Assembly: GCF_050916235.1 (NCBI RefSeq)
Contig: NZ_CP104854.1
Coordinates: 3,472,001-3,536,000, forward strand
Length of the DNA: 64,000 nucleotides
Reading direction: 5' to 3'
Source of the DNA: Maridesulfovibrio sp050916235
GTDB lineage: Bacteria > Desulfobacterota > Desulfovibrionia > Desulfovibrionales > Desulfovibrionaceae
This document shows positions 45,512-54,732 of this stretch, piece after piece. The notes under the pieces are model-generated. The model did no database searches. It worked only from the letters and a program-made list of their open reading frames with translations, and had not been told where the DNA came from. How positions within the stretch are numbered: the stretch's first letter is position 1; each line of letters begins with the position of its first letter. Both the position numbers and the translations under genes were made by a program.

Positions 45512-47125
45512 ATGCCTGAAGAATTACAAACCTGCCTTAAAGGCGGCAGTTCCTGTTGCGCTCCACGAGGTGTGGAAATGCGCTCCGGCTGCTGCCTGCA
45601 CATCCCCTCGGTGCTGCTGCTTTTCGCCCTTTGTTCGGCCGGACTCGTCTTAGGCTGTTATTTTTATCTGCATTCCATGGATACGCAGGCTGCAAAGGAT
45701 CTTGCCGCACGCGTTAAAATTGCCGTCAATGTCGAGATTGACCGGCAGGAAACTCTGCTTGAAGATTACACGTACTGGGACGAGGGCTACCGGAAGACAA
45801 TAGTTGATCCTGATCCGGAATGGATAGAGGACAATACCGGAGAGTATCTTCGCGAACGGTTCGGCTATAGGTTTACCCTTGCCGCGAAGAACGGAGTCAA
45901 AGCCACGTATATTTCCGTTGATGAAGACGGACCTCAAATATCCTACGCCGGACTTATGCGGCGCGGCCTTGGCAATCTGCTTGAAAAGGCGCGCGGACTG
46001 AAGACCATCACACGGGTGGTCAGCGGTTTCATGGTACTTGAGGATGGAGTGTACCTCGTTTCCCTGGGGCTGTTCATAGATGAAAAAGCCGAGCAGGTTC
46101 GTCCTGATCATTCCTGCATGCTTTTTGCCCGCAGGCTTGATGACAAGTTTATCGGGATTATTTCCGAGACCTACAAGCTGCCGGGACTCAGGTTTCTGTC
46201 GGGGTCCACGGATCGTTCCGGACTCATTCTCGAAAGCCTGAGCGGACGTCCGTCCGGGGAGCTGATTTGGGATACTCCCCAGCCAAGTCGGACAGTATTG
46301 CCGGAGTTGCTGATTGTTGCTGCCGGACTGTTTTTTTTGACCGTTTCCCTTACGGCTTACATCCTGTTCCGGGATAACCGTTACCGGCGGTGTTATGAAA
46401 AGGAACTGCGCGAGGCCCGGGATATGGCCGAGTCGGCCTGCAGGGTCAAGTCCGATTTCATGACCGCCATGGGGCACGACCTCAGTTCACCCATCAACGG
46501 GGTTATGGGCATGCTGCAGCTGCTGCGCATGGAGATGCTCACTTCGGAACAGCAGTCCATGATCGGCAAGGCCCTTACTTCCTGCCGCAGAATAGAGAAG
46601 ATGCTGGTGGATTTTTCGCATCTTTCAAAAAGCGATGTCGGGGGAGCCGGGCTTGAAAGATTGGATTTTGACCTGCATGAAAGTCTGGAAAACCTTTGTG
46701 CCATGTTTGAACCTGTGGCGGAAAGGAAAATGATGATCATCAGCTGCGATACCGGCTGGGATGTTCCGCGCAAGCTTTACGGAGATGAACAGAAACTTGT
46801 CCGTCTGCTTTCCAGTCTGGTGGAGAATTCCATACGGTTCGCGGACAGCGGAATGGTTCATGTTTCGGTCTGTCCGGTACAGCGCAAGGGTAACAAGGTC
46901 AGGCTCCTGTTCACCGTTTCCGATAAAGGGCCCGGTATCAGCGAAGACGAGATCGCCGGATTGTTCGACGGCTCCGGTACTGCTGCACAGAACAGGGGAG
47001 TGGGGCTGAGTGTCGTGCGCTGGTTTGCCAGGCTGATGGACGGTTCCATCTGCGTGGACAGTGCCCCTGGTGAAGGTACGACATTCGCGGTGGTTCTTCC
47101 TTTTGTTGTGCGCAGCGACTCCTGA
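45512..47125 (+). CDS. Sensor histidine kinase with CHASE4-like periplasmic domain
   Basis: The 537-residue kinase has a Cys-rich N-terminal tail, a TM helix at about 30-52 and a periplasmic domain with the CHASE4-type DRQETLLEDYTYWDEGYRK near 75. A second TM helix is at about 268-292. HisKA follows with MGHDLSSPINGVMGML near 322, where the His is the phospho-acceptor, then a HATPase domain with FTVSDKGPGISEDE and a shortened G2 box, NRGVGLSVVRW. No receiver domain. It is separate from the preceding hybrid kinase gene by 139 bases; a functional partnership is possible but not shown. Confidence 0.88.
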   Translation: MPEELQTCLKGGSSCCAPRGVEMRSGCCLHIPSVLLLFALCSAGLVLGCYFYLHSMDTQAAKDLAARVKIAVNVEIDRQETLLEDYTYWDEGYRKTIVDPDPEWIEDNTGEYLRERFGYRFTLAAKNGVKATYISVDEDGPQISYAGLMRRGLGNLLEKARGLKTITRVVSGFMVLEDGVYLVSLGLFIDEKAEQVRPDHSCMLFARRLDDKFIGIISETYKLPGLRFLSGSTDRSGLILESLSGRPSGELIWDTPQPSRTVLPELLIVAAGLFFLTVSLTAYILFRDNRYRRCYEKELREARDMAESACRVKSDFMTAMGHDLSSPINGVMGMLQLLRMEMLTSEQQSMIGKALTSCRRIEKMLVDFSHLSKSDVGGAGLERLDFDLHESLENLCAMFEPVAERKMMIISCDTGWDVPRKLYGDEQKLVRLLSSLVENSIRFADSGMVHVSVCPVQRKGNKVRLLFTVSDKGPGISEDEIAGLFDGSGTAAQNRGVGLSVVRWFARLMDGSICVDSAPGEGTTFAVVLPFVVRSDS

Positions 47126-47198
47126 TCCACTGATTTAAGTTCCGGATATTACGTGCGCAGTGTTTGCGCAGCCATTTATATTCCATAAGTTTATTTTT

Positions 47199-47234
47199 CC
47201 GCCCCGAAAGCCTGCTTCCGGGGCGGTTTTTATT
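47199..47234 (+). terminator. Terminator after the CHASE4-type kinase
   Basis: CCGCCCCG pairs with CGGGGCGG across a 12-nt loop with extra pairing (AAGC/GCTT), followed by five Ts. The rest of 47235-47467 is AT-rich leader. Confidence 0.88.
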
Positions 47235-47467
47235 TTGCGCTATATAGATTCTGCCCTTTTTCATGGGGAAATAGGAGGGCAAAGTATTGTGAATTTAATG
47301 TCAAATAGAAGGTCTTTCAGACCCGTATTTCAGCTCCGTTGTATTGTTCTCTGTGAAGAATGTAACTTTCAGTGCAAATTTTTGATTTCGTTTGTTCATA
47401 ATATCTTCCCGTGCTAATCAAGAGTTTGCTGGGGAATTTATTTTCCTTATCACGGAGGAGGGTCTTT

Positions 47468-49888
47468 ATGAGGCTGAACGTTAAATTCATGCTGCCACAG
47501 GTTGCGGTCATTGTGTTGCTTGGTTGTGCCAGCTTTTATTTTATCAACAAATCATTTGATGAGCTTAAGGATATGTATGTTGCGTCCGTTGTAGGAAGTG
47601 CTTTTACTTCCGTGCAGGGTGCAATTGACGATTCCGCTAAGTCCGCGCAACAGGTCGCGGCCCTGTTTTCTCAGGATCCCGGTATTGTTAAGGCGTTTGA
47701 GACAGCTCATTCCGGCAACATCGACGATGAGAACTCGCAGATGTCGCAGCAGGCCCGCGAGGAAATCCGTGCCCTGCTGGGGGCCAACCTCAAAGGGTAC
47801 GAATCCCTAGGGCAGGGCAAGCTCAGGCTGCACTATCACCTGCCCAACGGCAGGAGCCTTGTGCGGCTGTGGCGGGAGAAGCAGGCCAAGCGGTCTGGAA
47901 AATGGGTCGATATTTCTGACGATATTTCGAGCTTCAGAAAAACGGTTCTGGATGTGAACCGGCAGGGCGTTGCGCTGGGCGGAATTGAGCTGGGCCGGGG
48001 CGGATTCGCTATCCGGGGGCTGGTTCCGGTCAAGGACGGTTCCGGCAGAATAATCGGGTCCGTGGAAGTGCTCAAGGACTTTGCCCCCATCCTTAAAGGA
48101 GTGGAAAACGCGGGCATTTCGGCAATGCTGTTCATGAACAAGGATCTGCTCAGCACGGCCACATCGCTTAAGGACGAATCCAAATATCCCGTGGTGAACG
48201 GCGATTACGTGCTGGTCAGTGCCTCGGATTCCGATACCTATCTGTCGAGGGTGGACAGGGCGCTGCTTGATCAGGGCCGTAAAGTGCAGGTCATCAGGAG
48301 CCTTGGGGACGTTGCCCTGGCTGCGCTGCCCATCACCGACTACAAAGGCAATCAGGTCGGCATTCTGGTCGGGGCCATCAACCTTGAGGCCATGGCCATG
48401 CTTTCCCGCAGCGCCAATACATCTCTGCTGATCTGTCTGGGAGCCATGCTGTTCATTCCGCTGGGCATCATCTGGCTGCTGCTGCGCGTGCAGGTGCTGC
48501 GCCCGGTACAGCTCATCACCGAAAAAATCAAGGACATCAACGAGGACCGGGCGGATCTGGGAAGCTGCATGGCGGTCCGTTTCCATGATGAGATCGGCGG
48601 CATGTGCGGGCAGTTCAACAATCTGCTGGGCAAGCTCACCGGCATGGTGAACGACATGCAGGCCTATGTGGACGTGGTGAACGCTGTGCCGGACCCCATT
48701 TTCGTGGTGGACAGCAAGTTCAACATCATACTCGCCAACAAGGCCGTTGCCGATTTTGCAGGGCTGGAGGAAAGCGCGGTCAAAAACATGAAGTGTGCGA
48801 ACATTTTCAAGACCGGCGTATGTTCCACCCCGGACTGCCCCATTGCCATGAGCATGCGGTCCGGCGACAAGGAAATGACCGAGATCATCACTCTCAATGA
48901 TCGCAAGGGCTGTGAGATCCACATTCAGCCCGTTGCCACACCGCTGCGCAATGCGAACGGAGAGGTTTTCGGCTACCTTGAGGTTGCCAGAAACGTCAGC
49001 GATCTGGTTGCGAAGGAAAATTCCATCAACAGCCAGTTGGAACGTATTAATGAGGTCAACCGATCCACCCGGGTGGCTTCGGCAAATGTGAACAGCAGCT
49101 GCGATGAGCTGGAACAGGAAATGAAAGCCGTGGATCAGGCGGTGATCTTACAGCACAGTCTGCTTTCCGAAACCGTGGCCGCCATGAGCCAGATGAACGC
49201 CAGCGTCATTGATGTTGCGGAAAATGCCGGACGCGCTTCCGAAAAATCCATGATGACCCGCGACCGCGCCGAGGATGGAGCCAGAATCGTGCACGAAGCC
49301 GCTGAGGCCATCACCGATGTAAGCAGCAAGACCGAGGCCATGGCCGAGATTATGGGCAGCATGGAAAAGCAGGCCGAAAGCATCGGGCAGGTGCTGAACG
49401 TCATCAATGATATTGCCGACCAGACCAACCTGCTGGCCCTGAACGCAGCCATTGAGGCCGCAAGGGCAGGCGAGGCCGGACGCGGCTTTGCAGTGGTGGC
49501 CGACGAGGTCCGCAAGCTTGCGGAAAAGACCATGCTGGCCACAAGGGAAGTTGAGGAGGTTATCGGCGGTCTTCGGCAGCAGACCAGAAAGTCCCGCGAC
49601 ATAACCGACGAGACAAGGACTCTGGCCGTGCGGGCCGCGGACTATGCGGAAAAATCCGGGGCCTCGCTCAAGGATATAGTTCATCTGGTGCAGGAATCCA
49701 CTGCCGATGTGGCGAACATAGCCGCCGCGGTGGAGGAACAGTCCGCCAGCTCCGAACAGATCAACCGTTCCATGGAAGAAGTGAGCACTCTTGCCATGAA
49801 GGTCGCCCAGCGTGTTGAAAGCTCGGTTGAGACGCTGAAAACGCTGGTAGGGCTTGCCGAAGAGCTGGAAGAGATTTCAGGCAAGTAA
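47468..49888 (+). CDS. Methyl-accepting chemotaxis protein with Cache-like and PAS domains
   Basis: The 806-residue protein starts at ATG 47468 behind the strong GGAGGAGGG; the earlier ATG at 47411 lacks a site. It has a TM helix near 10-28, a periplasmic Cache-like sensor (about 30-305) with YESLGQGKLRLHYHLPNGRS, and a second TM near 315-335. HAMP and a PAS module (about 410-525) with CANIFKTGVCSTPDC follow. The signalling tip NLLALNAAIEAARAGEAGRG is near 655. The Cys pair in PAS parallels the Cys-containing PAS insert of the other chemoreceptor here, hinting at a redox or metal ligand. Confidence 0.93.
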   Translation: MRLNVKFMLPQVAVIVLLGCASFYFINKSFDELKDMYVASVVGSAFTSVQGAIDDSAKSAQQVAALFSQDPGIVKAFETAHSGNIDDENSQMSQQAREEIRALLGANLKGYESLGQGKLRLHYHLPNGRSLVRLWREKQAKRSGKWVDISDDISSFRKTVLDVNRQGVALGGIELGRGGFAIRGLVPVKDGSGRIIGSVEVLKDFAPILKGVENAGISAMLFMNKDLLSTATSLKDESKYPVVNGDYVLVSASDSDTYLSRVDRALLDQGRKVQVIRSLGDVALAALPITDYKGNQVGILVGAINLEAMAMLSRSANTSLLICLGAMLFIPLGIIWLLLRVQVLRPVQLITEKIKDINEDRADLGSCMAVRFHDEIGGMCGQFNNLLGKLTGMVNDMQAYVDVVNAVPDPIFVVDSKFNIILANKAVADFAGLEESAVKNMKCANIFKTGVCSTPDCPIAMSMRSGDKEMTEIITLNDRKGCEIHIQPVATPLRNANGEVFGYLEVARNVSDLVAKENSINSQLERINEVNRSTRVASANVNSSCDELEQEMKAVDQAVILQHSLLSETVAAMSQMNASVIDVAENAGRASEKSMMTRDRAEDGARIVHEAAEAITDVSSKTEAMAEIMGSMEKQAESIGQVLNVINDIADQTNLLALNAAIEAARAGEAGRGFAVVADEVRKLAEKTMLATREVEEVIGGLRQQTRKSRDITDETRTLAVRAADYAEKSGASLKDIVHLVQESTADVANIAAAVEEQSASSEQINRSMEEVSTLAMKVAQRVESSVETLKTLVGLAEELEEISGK

Positions 49889-49915
49889 GTCCGTACACGG
49901 CAGACTGCTCTGTTA

Positions 49916-49952
49916 CCGCCCCGGGAACTACCTCCCCCGGGGCGGTTTTTTT
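49916..49952 (+). terminator. Terminator after the second chemoreceptor
   Basis: CCGCCCCGGG pairs with CCCGGGGCGG, loop of 10, followed by seven Ts. Confidence 0.92.
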
Positions 49953-50237
49953 ATGCGGTCAATGCGCCCCGGCACCTAGCCCGTATATCGCATCTAAAAA
50001 CATTTAAAATCAACTTTAACTATAATAAATCAGTATGTTGGCTGTAGTTTTGAATGATTTTAGGCAATGACAAATTGTAGTGTGCGGTGGCGAAACCTTA
50101 ACAAAAGGTTTTAAGGCCCCCGGCAGGGGCCACCGGAGGCATCCTCTGGCGAAATTTCCGGGTTAGTATTCCCATCAAAAAGGAGAACCTCTTCTGTTTC
50201 AAGAGGAAATGTCAGATCAAGTCGGAATTCTTACATA
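49953..50237. repeat. Gap with diverged dispersed repeat
   Basis: No gene seen. At about 50100-50141 a diverged copy of the intergenic repeat family (AAAAGGTTTTAAGGCCCCCG, ending CACCGGAGGCATC) is recognisable. Confidence 0.55.
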
Positions 50238-51785
50238 TCACCCCAACCGCCGCCAGTAGCGTTTTCTCCAACTGCGCCTTGCCACATCTGTGTTTATTGG
50301 CAGCGCGCACCCGGCATCTATTCGGGCCAGCTCGGATTCGGTCTGTTCGGCCAGCCATTTTTCGAAATATTCATCTTCGCGGTTCTGCTGCTCCTGCTTT
50401 GCGCGCTCCTGTTCCAGCTCTTTCAGTTTACGGTGTGCCTGCCGTTCCTTTTCCGCATTGGCGAGCGCCTGTTCGTTGGGTGTGAGGAACCCCGGCGGCC
50501 TCCGCCATGTTCCCTTGCTGCGCAGCGTGGCGAAAAGGTAATTGCATGCTCCCTTGCGGGCCTTGGGGAAAGAGCCTGTTTCCAGCTCGTATTCGGCGGC
50601 ATGCAGCGAATTTTCCAGATCCAGCACTGTTTCATCAAAGGACATGCGGTGCGTTACGATCTGGCGGATCTGGTCCGGCCCGAATCCTTCCCGATGCAGC
50701 CCCGGCCAGAGCACCTGAAATTCGTCCGCGCCGATGTTGAGCAGCCTGCGTGCTCGGCGCTGTTCTTCCGTTCCCGCTGCATCCTGCGTCCCAGATAGAT
50801 TTATTATCTGTCTATCTAATATATGCCCCGGCGGATACCGGTCAGTTGCGGTTTGCTCTGCGTGGCGGATGCGGGTTGCGAACGCGGCTTCATCCCCCGT
50901 GAATGCTGGATCGGCGGGCGCGTAGGGCCGGGTCCGGTTATCGGTAACAGCATGGCGGTCAGGTTCGGTAACGGGAACGGTATCCATGCGGTCCTGATAG
51001 CGGTCATACACGGTAACCGGCGGCTGATAGCGGTCATCTCTGGTAACATGGGCGGGCGGGAAGGCGGTCAGCAGCTCCAGAAGCCTGTTTGCGCTGGCGT
51101 GGTGCGGGGTTAGCAGCACGCCGAAGCGCGGTCCTCGTTCGTGGATGGATTTTTCAAATATTCCAGCCTTATGTCCCTGACGGATGATGCGCCTTGCGGT
51201 CACTTCGCTGCATCCGGCCTGCTGCGCGGTATGCTGGATGAACAGGTTGGTCGCGGCCCCTTCCTGCCGGGTGAATTTGCGGCAGATGATACCGAAGACC
51301 CGCTTGCCCTGATCGGACAGGCGCATGAAAAGGGCATCCACTGGATGGGCCGGATCGAGCCGGGGCAGGGCGGATTGGCGCGGCCTGTGCAGTTCTGCTT
51401 GTGCGCGGTCCCGATACCGGTCAGTTGCGGTATCTTCGGGCTGATAGCGGTCCGGTTCGGTAACATGTTCCGGTCCGTGGTCATTTTCGTAAAAGTACAT
51501 GAATTCGGCACATTGGTCGGCGTGCAGGGTGATGATCGAGCCGTAACGATGCCCGCACCTGCTGATTTCCCGGCGCAGCAGCCCTGCTTTTTCCGCTTTT
51601 GTGAGATTGCGCAGCACGGTGAGCTTGCAGCAGCGGGCGACATGACGCAGGGCGGAAATAACGCAGGGAAACGGCTTGCGGACGTGACTGTCCGGTCCGT
51701 CCGGGCGGCAGCGGATCAGCGCGGCAATGACTCTCCTTCCTGCGGGGGAGAGGGCTTCATAAAATATGTTCAGGTCCTGATGCAT
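50238..51785 (-). CDS. Double winged-helix protein with DRYQ repeats, island C
   Basis: The 515-residue protein has two related winged-helix-like domains: one at about 10-90 (LSPAGRRVIAALIRCR...KAEKAGLLRREISRCGHRYGS) and one at about 150-225 (LSDQGKRVFGIICRKF...GHKAGIFEKSIHERGPRFGV). Each is followed by a linker carrying repeats of the pattern V-T-x-x-D-R-Y-Q. The C-terminal ~170 residues contain an FQVLWPGLHREGFGPDQI segment and a long charged coiled coil. The gene stands alone behind hairpin element copy 4. Candidates are a replication initiator (such proteins often have paired winged helices and an origin inside the gene) or the regulator of the islands. Neither is proven. Confidence 0.7.
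   Translation of the reverse strand: MHQDLNIFYEALSPAGRRVIAALIRCRPDGPDSHVRKPFPCVISALRHVARCCKLTVLRNLTKAEKAGLLRREISRCGHRYGSIITLHADQCAEFMYFYENDHGPEHVTEPDRYQPEDTATDRYRDRAQAELHRPRQSALPRLDPAHPVDALFMRLSDQGKRVFGIICRKFTRQEGAATNLFIQHTAQQAGCSEVTARRIIRQGHKAGIFEKSIHERGPRFGVLLTPHHASANRLLELLTAFPPAHVTRDDRYQPPVTVYDRYQDRMDTVPVTEPDRHAVTDNRTRPYAPADPAFTGDEAAFATRIRHAEQTATDRYPPGHILDRQIINLSGTQDAAGTEEQRRARRLLNIGADEFQVLWPGLHREGFGPDQIRQIVTHRMSFDETVLDLENSLHAAEYELETGSFPKARKGACNYLFATLRSKGTWRRPPGFLTPNEQALANAEKERQAHRKLKELEQERAKQEQQNREDEYFEKWLAEQTESELARIDAGCALPINTDVARRSWRKRYWRRLG
50833..51464 (-). repeat. Iteron-like repeats inside the winged-helix gene
   Basis: On the coding strand about seven imperfect copies of GTTACC-N6-GACCGCTATC occur. 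Five are between 50833 and 51047 and two between 51411 and 51464, in the two linkers between domains. They keep the reading frame and encode VTxxDRYQ. Confidence 0.75.
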
Positions 51786-51877
51786 TCGTTTCTGTTTAGA
51801 TTGTTCCTTTTAAAACGCACTATTTCAGCCTGTTGTGCTGCGTAGGGCGCAGATTCAAGGAACCGTCATAACAGAAA

Positions 51878-51911
51878 GGGCGGACATTTTTCAGGGAACT
51901 CAGGTCCGGGG
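51878..51911 (-). repeat. Island hairpin element copy 4 (before winged-helix gene)
   Basis: Read on the reverse strand: CCCCGGAC, 18-nt centre CTGAGTTCCCTGAAAAAT, GTCCGCCC. The left arm is partly degenerate but the centre and spacing are kept. It lies 92 bases before the gene start. The rest of 51912-52443 carries the promoter region of the D-amino-acid operon. Confidence 0.85.
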
Positions 51912-52169
51912 GCGTGGGACATTTTATGGGGCACGGCCTGAAAACGGAGGACTGTTGTCAATTATCGGCTGTGGGTGCGCATGAAATCTGAGTTTTTTTG
52001 AATCGTCGATACAAAATTGTAAAAATTAAAATGAAGTCCGTCGCTTTTGACGGGGTAAAAACGCAGAAAATTTAAAATACGTGTAAAATTTTAGAATTAA
52101 ATTTAACAAATAACGTTTTTGTGGAGCGAAAACTTTGATAAACATCTCAGTTAGACAATTTTATGCATA

Positions 52170-52192
52170 TGCGCGTCTGGTTTGTACGCGCA
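52170..52192 (+). promoter_or_regulatory. Inverted repeat upstream of dgcN, possible activator site
   Basis: TGCGCGT-N9-ACGCGCA lies about 75 bases upstream of a sigma-54-like promoter and could be an enhancer-binding-protein site. Confidence 0.45.
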
Positions 52193-52266
52193 AGTTGTTG
52201 AGGGAATGGGATTTTTGTTTTTCAAGCATCTGATTTTGCGGGATTTAATTCTCCAGATGTGAAAAG

Positions 52267-52281
52267 TGGCATGCAAATTGA
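52267..52281 (+). promoter_or_regulatory. Sigma-54-like promoter for the D-amino-acid operon
   Basis: TGGCAT-GCAAA-TTGA matches the -24/-12 pattern TGGCAC-N5-TTGC at 8 of 10 positions, including the GG and TTG core. It lies 162 bases before dgcN. Confidence 0.45.
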
Positions 52282-52443
52282 TAAGTAGCCGGAGACAAGC
52301 CCCTGAAGCTCCCTGCATGGGGGCGGCGGATGTGGTATGCGGCTGATTTGCAATCCTGTTATCCCTGCCGGGGGAACAGGGGCATGTCCGGACAGAACAA
52401 AGCCTGTTTAAAAAAAATGATAAAAATATAGGGGATAGTAATC

Positions 52444-53439
52444 ATGTTTGAAGCACCTTACCTTCTTTTTCTCGGAGATGCACCGGACGCTCTTGCCGCC
52501 AAGATGGCACAGGGCATTTATGACTGGAGACCCGAAGCTGTTGCCGGACAGTACCGCATGGAAGGCTGCGGCGCAGACCTTAAGATCAAGGATCTTTCCA
52601 TCAAGGAAGCTGTTGCAGCCGGAGCCAAGACCCTCGTTGTGGGTGTTGTAAACCGCGGCGGCATCATTTCCGACAGCTGGATGTCCATTCTTGTTGAAGC
52701 TCTTGAAGCTGGCATGGATGTCGCTTCCGGTCTGCACACCCTGCTGCGCGACCAGCCCGAGCTGGTAGCTGCTGCCGAAGCAAACGGCCGTACCCTGCAC
52801 GATGTTCGCATTCCTACCGTAAAGTACCCCATCGCCACCGGCAAGAAACGCACCGGTAAAAGATGTCTCGCCGTTGGTACCGACTGCTCCGTGGGCAAGA
52901 TGTACACCACTCTGGCCATGGATCGCGAAATGAAGAAACGCGGCCTCAAGTCCACCTTCCGCGCTACCGGCCAGACCGGTATCCTCATTGAAGGCAACGG
53001 CGTTCCCCTTGATGCGGTTATCGCCGACTTCATGGCCGGTTCCATTGAATACCTGACCCCCAGCAACGATGCCGACCACTGGGATTTCATTGAAGGTCAG
53101 GGCAGCCTGTTCCACGCTTCCTACTCCGGCGTTACCATGGCTCTCGTTCACGGCGGCCAGCCCGACGCTCTGGTTCTCTGCCACGAGCCTACCCGCAAGA
53201 CCATGCGCGGCCTGCCCGACTACACCCTGCCTTCCCTTGAACAGCTGCGCGACCTGGCTCTGCCCATCGCCCGCGTGGTCAACCCCGACTGCAAGGTTGT
53301 GGCCTGCTCCATCAACACCCAGCATCTTTCCGAGGACGAAGCCCTTGCCTACCTCGCAGAAGTTGAAGCAAAGCTGGGCGTGCCCGCAGTCGATCCGTTC
53401 CGTCAGGGTGCCGGTCGTCTCGTAGAGGCTCTGGATTAA
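52444..53439 (+). CDS. dgcN: DgcN-like N-acetyltransferase (DUF1611), D-glutamate catabolism
   Basis: The 331-residue protein is a DUF1611 member with an N-terminal Rossmann-like domain (about 1-120) and a C-terminal P-loop-like domain with VGTDCSVGKMYTTLAM near 145-160 and EGQGSLFHASYSGVT near 220. DUF1611 proteins of the DgcN type N-acetylate D-glutamate, and the partner DgcA epimerises the product to N-acetyl-L-glutamate. Here a dgcA-like gene overlaps the stop (TAATG), supporting that function. Codon use is strongly host-optimised, suggesting high expression. Confidence 0.85.
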   Translation: MFEAPYLLFLGDAPDALAAKMAQGIYDWRPEAVAGQYRMEGCGADLKIKDLSIKEAVAAGAKTLVVGVVNRGGIISDSWMSILVEALEAGMDVASGLHTLLRDQPELVAAAEANGRTLHDVRIPTVKYPIATGKKRTGKRCLAVGTDCSVGKMYTTLAMDREMKKRGLKSTFRATGQTGILIEGNGVPLDAVIADFMAGSIEYLTPSNDADHWDFIEGQGSLFHASYSGVTMALVHGGQPDALVLCHEPTRKTMRGLPDYTLPSLEQLRDLALPIARVVNPDCKVVACSINTQHLSEDEALAYLAEVEAKLGVPAVDPFRQGAGRLVEALD

Positions 53440-54407
53440 TGAAGATCTCTGTAAGCAAAGACGTTTTCCCTCTGGCGCAGGTTTTCACCATCGCCCGCGG
53501 TTCCCGGACCGAGGCGGTGGTGCTGCGGGTGGAGATTGAGGATGACGGCTTCACCGGGCGCGGGGAATGCGTTCCCTACGCCCGGTACAATGAGACCGTG
53601 GAATCCGTCACTGCCCAGATCGAAAGCCTGAAGACCCCCGTCACCCGCGAAGAGCTGCAGAAGGCCCTGCCCGCAGGTGCGGCCCGCAATGCCGTTGACT
53701 GCGCGCTCTGGGACCTGGAAGCTAAGAAGGCCGGAGTACCGGTCTGGAAGCTGGCCGGAATCGGTGAACCGACCCCGGAAATCACCGCCTACACCCTTTC
53801 CCTGGACACCCCGGAGAAGATGCAGGCTCAGGCTGCCAAGAATTCCGCGCGTCCGCTGCTCAAGACCAAGCTCGGCGGCGGCATCGAGGACATTGCCCGT
53901 ATTGAGGCTGTCCGTGCCGGTGCCCCGGATGCCCGCATTATCGTAGACGCCAACGAGGGCTGGACCCCGGAAGTCTACCGCGAGCTGGCCCCCGTGCTCG
54001 TACGCCTCGGCGTTGAGATGGTGGAGCAGCCGCTGCCCGCATCCGACGACGCTGCTCTGCTCGAAATGGACCGCGTGCTGCCCGTATGCGCCGACGAGTC
54101 CTGCCATGACCGCGCTTCCCTTGCATCGCTCAAGGGAAAATATGATATGATCAATATCAAGCTGGACAAGACGGGCGGTTTGACCGAAGCTCTGGCGCTG
54201 AGAGAGGCCGCACTGGCCGAAGGCTACAAGGTGATGGTCGGCTGCATGGTCGGTTCATCGCTCGCCATGGCTCCTGCTGTGCTGGTAGCATCCGGCGCCG
54301 CTGTCGTTGACCTTGACGGACCGCTGCTGCTGGCCGAAGATCGCGAAAACGGCCTGAAATACGATGACCGCAATGTCTATCCGCCGGAGCCTGAGCTCTG
54401 GGGATAG
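53439..54407 (+). CDS. dgcA: DgcA-like enolase-superfamily epimerase
   Basis: The 322-residue enzyme has the enolase-superfamily layout of dipeptide epimerases. A capping domain comes first (about 1-115), then a barrel with the catalytic Lys pair in LLKTKLGG (about 145), metal ligands in IVDANEGW (Asp about 169), EQPLP (Glu) and ADES (Asp), and the second acid/base Lys in NIKLDKTGG near 241. Together with DgcN it should convert N-acetyl-D-glutamate to N-acetyl-L-glutamate. A dipeptide epimerase (L-Ala-D/L-Glu) is the alternative, and also fits peptidoglycan recycling. Confidence 0.87.
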   Translation: MKISVSKDVFPLAQVFTIARGSRTEAVVLRVEIEDDGFTGRGECVPYARYNETVESVTAQIESLKTPVTREELQKALPAGAARNAVDCALWDLEAKKAGVPVWKLAGIGEPTPEITAYTLSLDTPEKMQAQAAKNSARPLLKTKLGGGIEDIARIEAVRAGAPDARIIVDANEGWTPEVYRELAPVLVRLGVEMVEQPLPASDDAALLEMDRVLPVCADESCHDRASLASLKGKYDMINIKLDKTGGLTEALALREAALAEGYKVMVGCMVGSSLAMAPAVLVASGAAVVDLDGPLLLAEDRENGLKYDDRNVYPPEPELWG

Positions 54408-54639
54408 AAGTGCCTCCGGCGCCTCTCCGAGGGCCCTCCTGGGGCCAAAGAACCCTTTAAAAGGGTCTCTGGACTCTCTCTTTTTAATAGGGCTTCGCCG
54501 CTTCGTGAGGCCCGGTGTGCGTGATTTGCACAACTAAAATACAACAGCCTCCTCCCCCGGACGGTTTTTCATGGGAAAAATGCTTTTCCGTGAACGTAAA
54601 ATCCGTCTTCTCCAGTGGCGAAGCCTTGTTAAAAGGTTT

Positions 54640-54711
54640 TGAAGGGGATGGGGTCTGGGGAAGGGGAAACTTTTGAAAAAGTTTCCCCTTCCCCAGCCGC
54701 CGGAGGCATCA
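54640..54711 (+). repeat. Dispersed palindromic intergenic repeat, copy 2
   Basis: A 20-bp stem, CTGGGGAAGGGGAAACTTTT and its complement with a 2-base loop (54655-54696), is followed by CCGCCGGAGGCATC. Flanks also match copy 1 (TTTTGAAGGGG-ATGGGGT). It splits dgcA from the aminotransferase; 54408-54639 holds further repeat-like debris (CTCCGGCGCC, GGGCTTCGCC) and no gene. Confidence 0.87.
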
Positions 54712-54732
54712 ATAGAAAAAAGGTATAATAAA

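Noticed and set aside
47807..48922. 371-codon reverse frame in the second chemoreceptor gene
   Set aside because: Shadow frame without motifs.
50833..51464. CRISPR-like repeats
   Set aside because: Repeats are short, variable, in frame within a coding region and lack uniform spacers, so they are not a CRISPR array.
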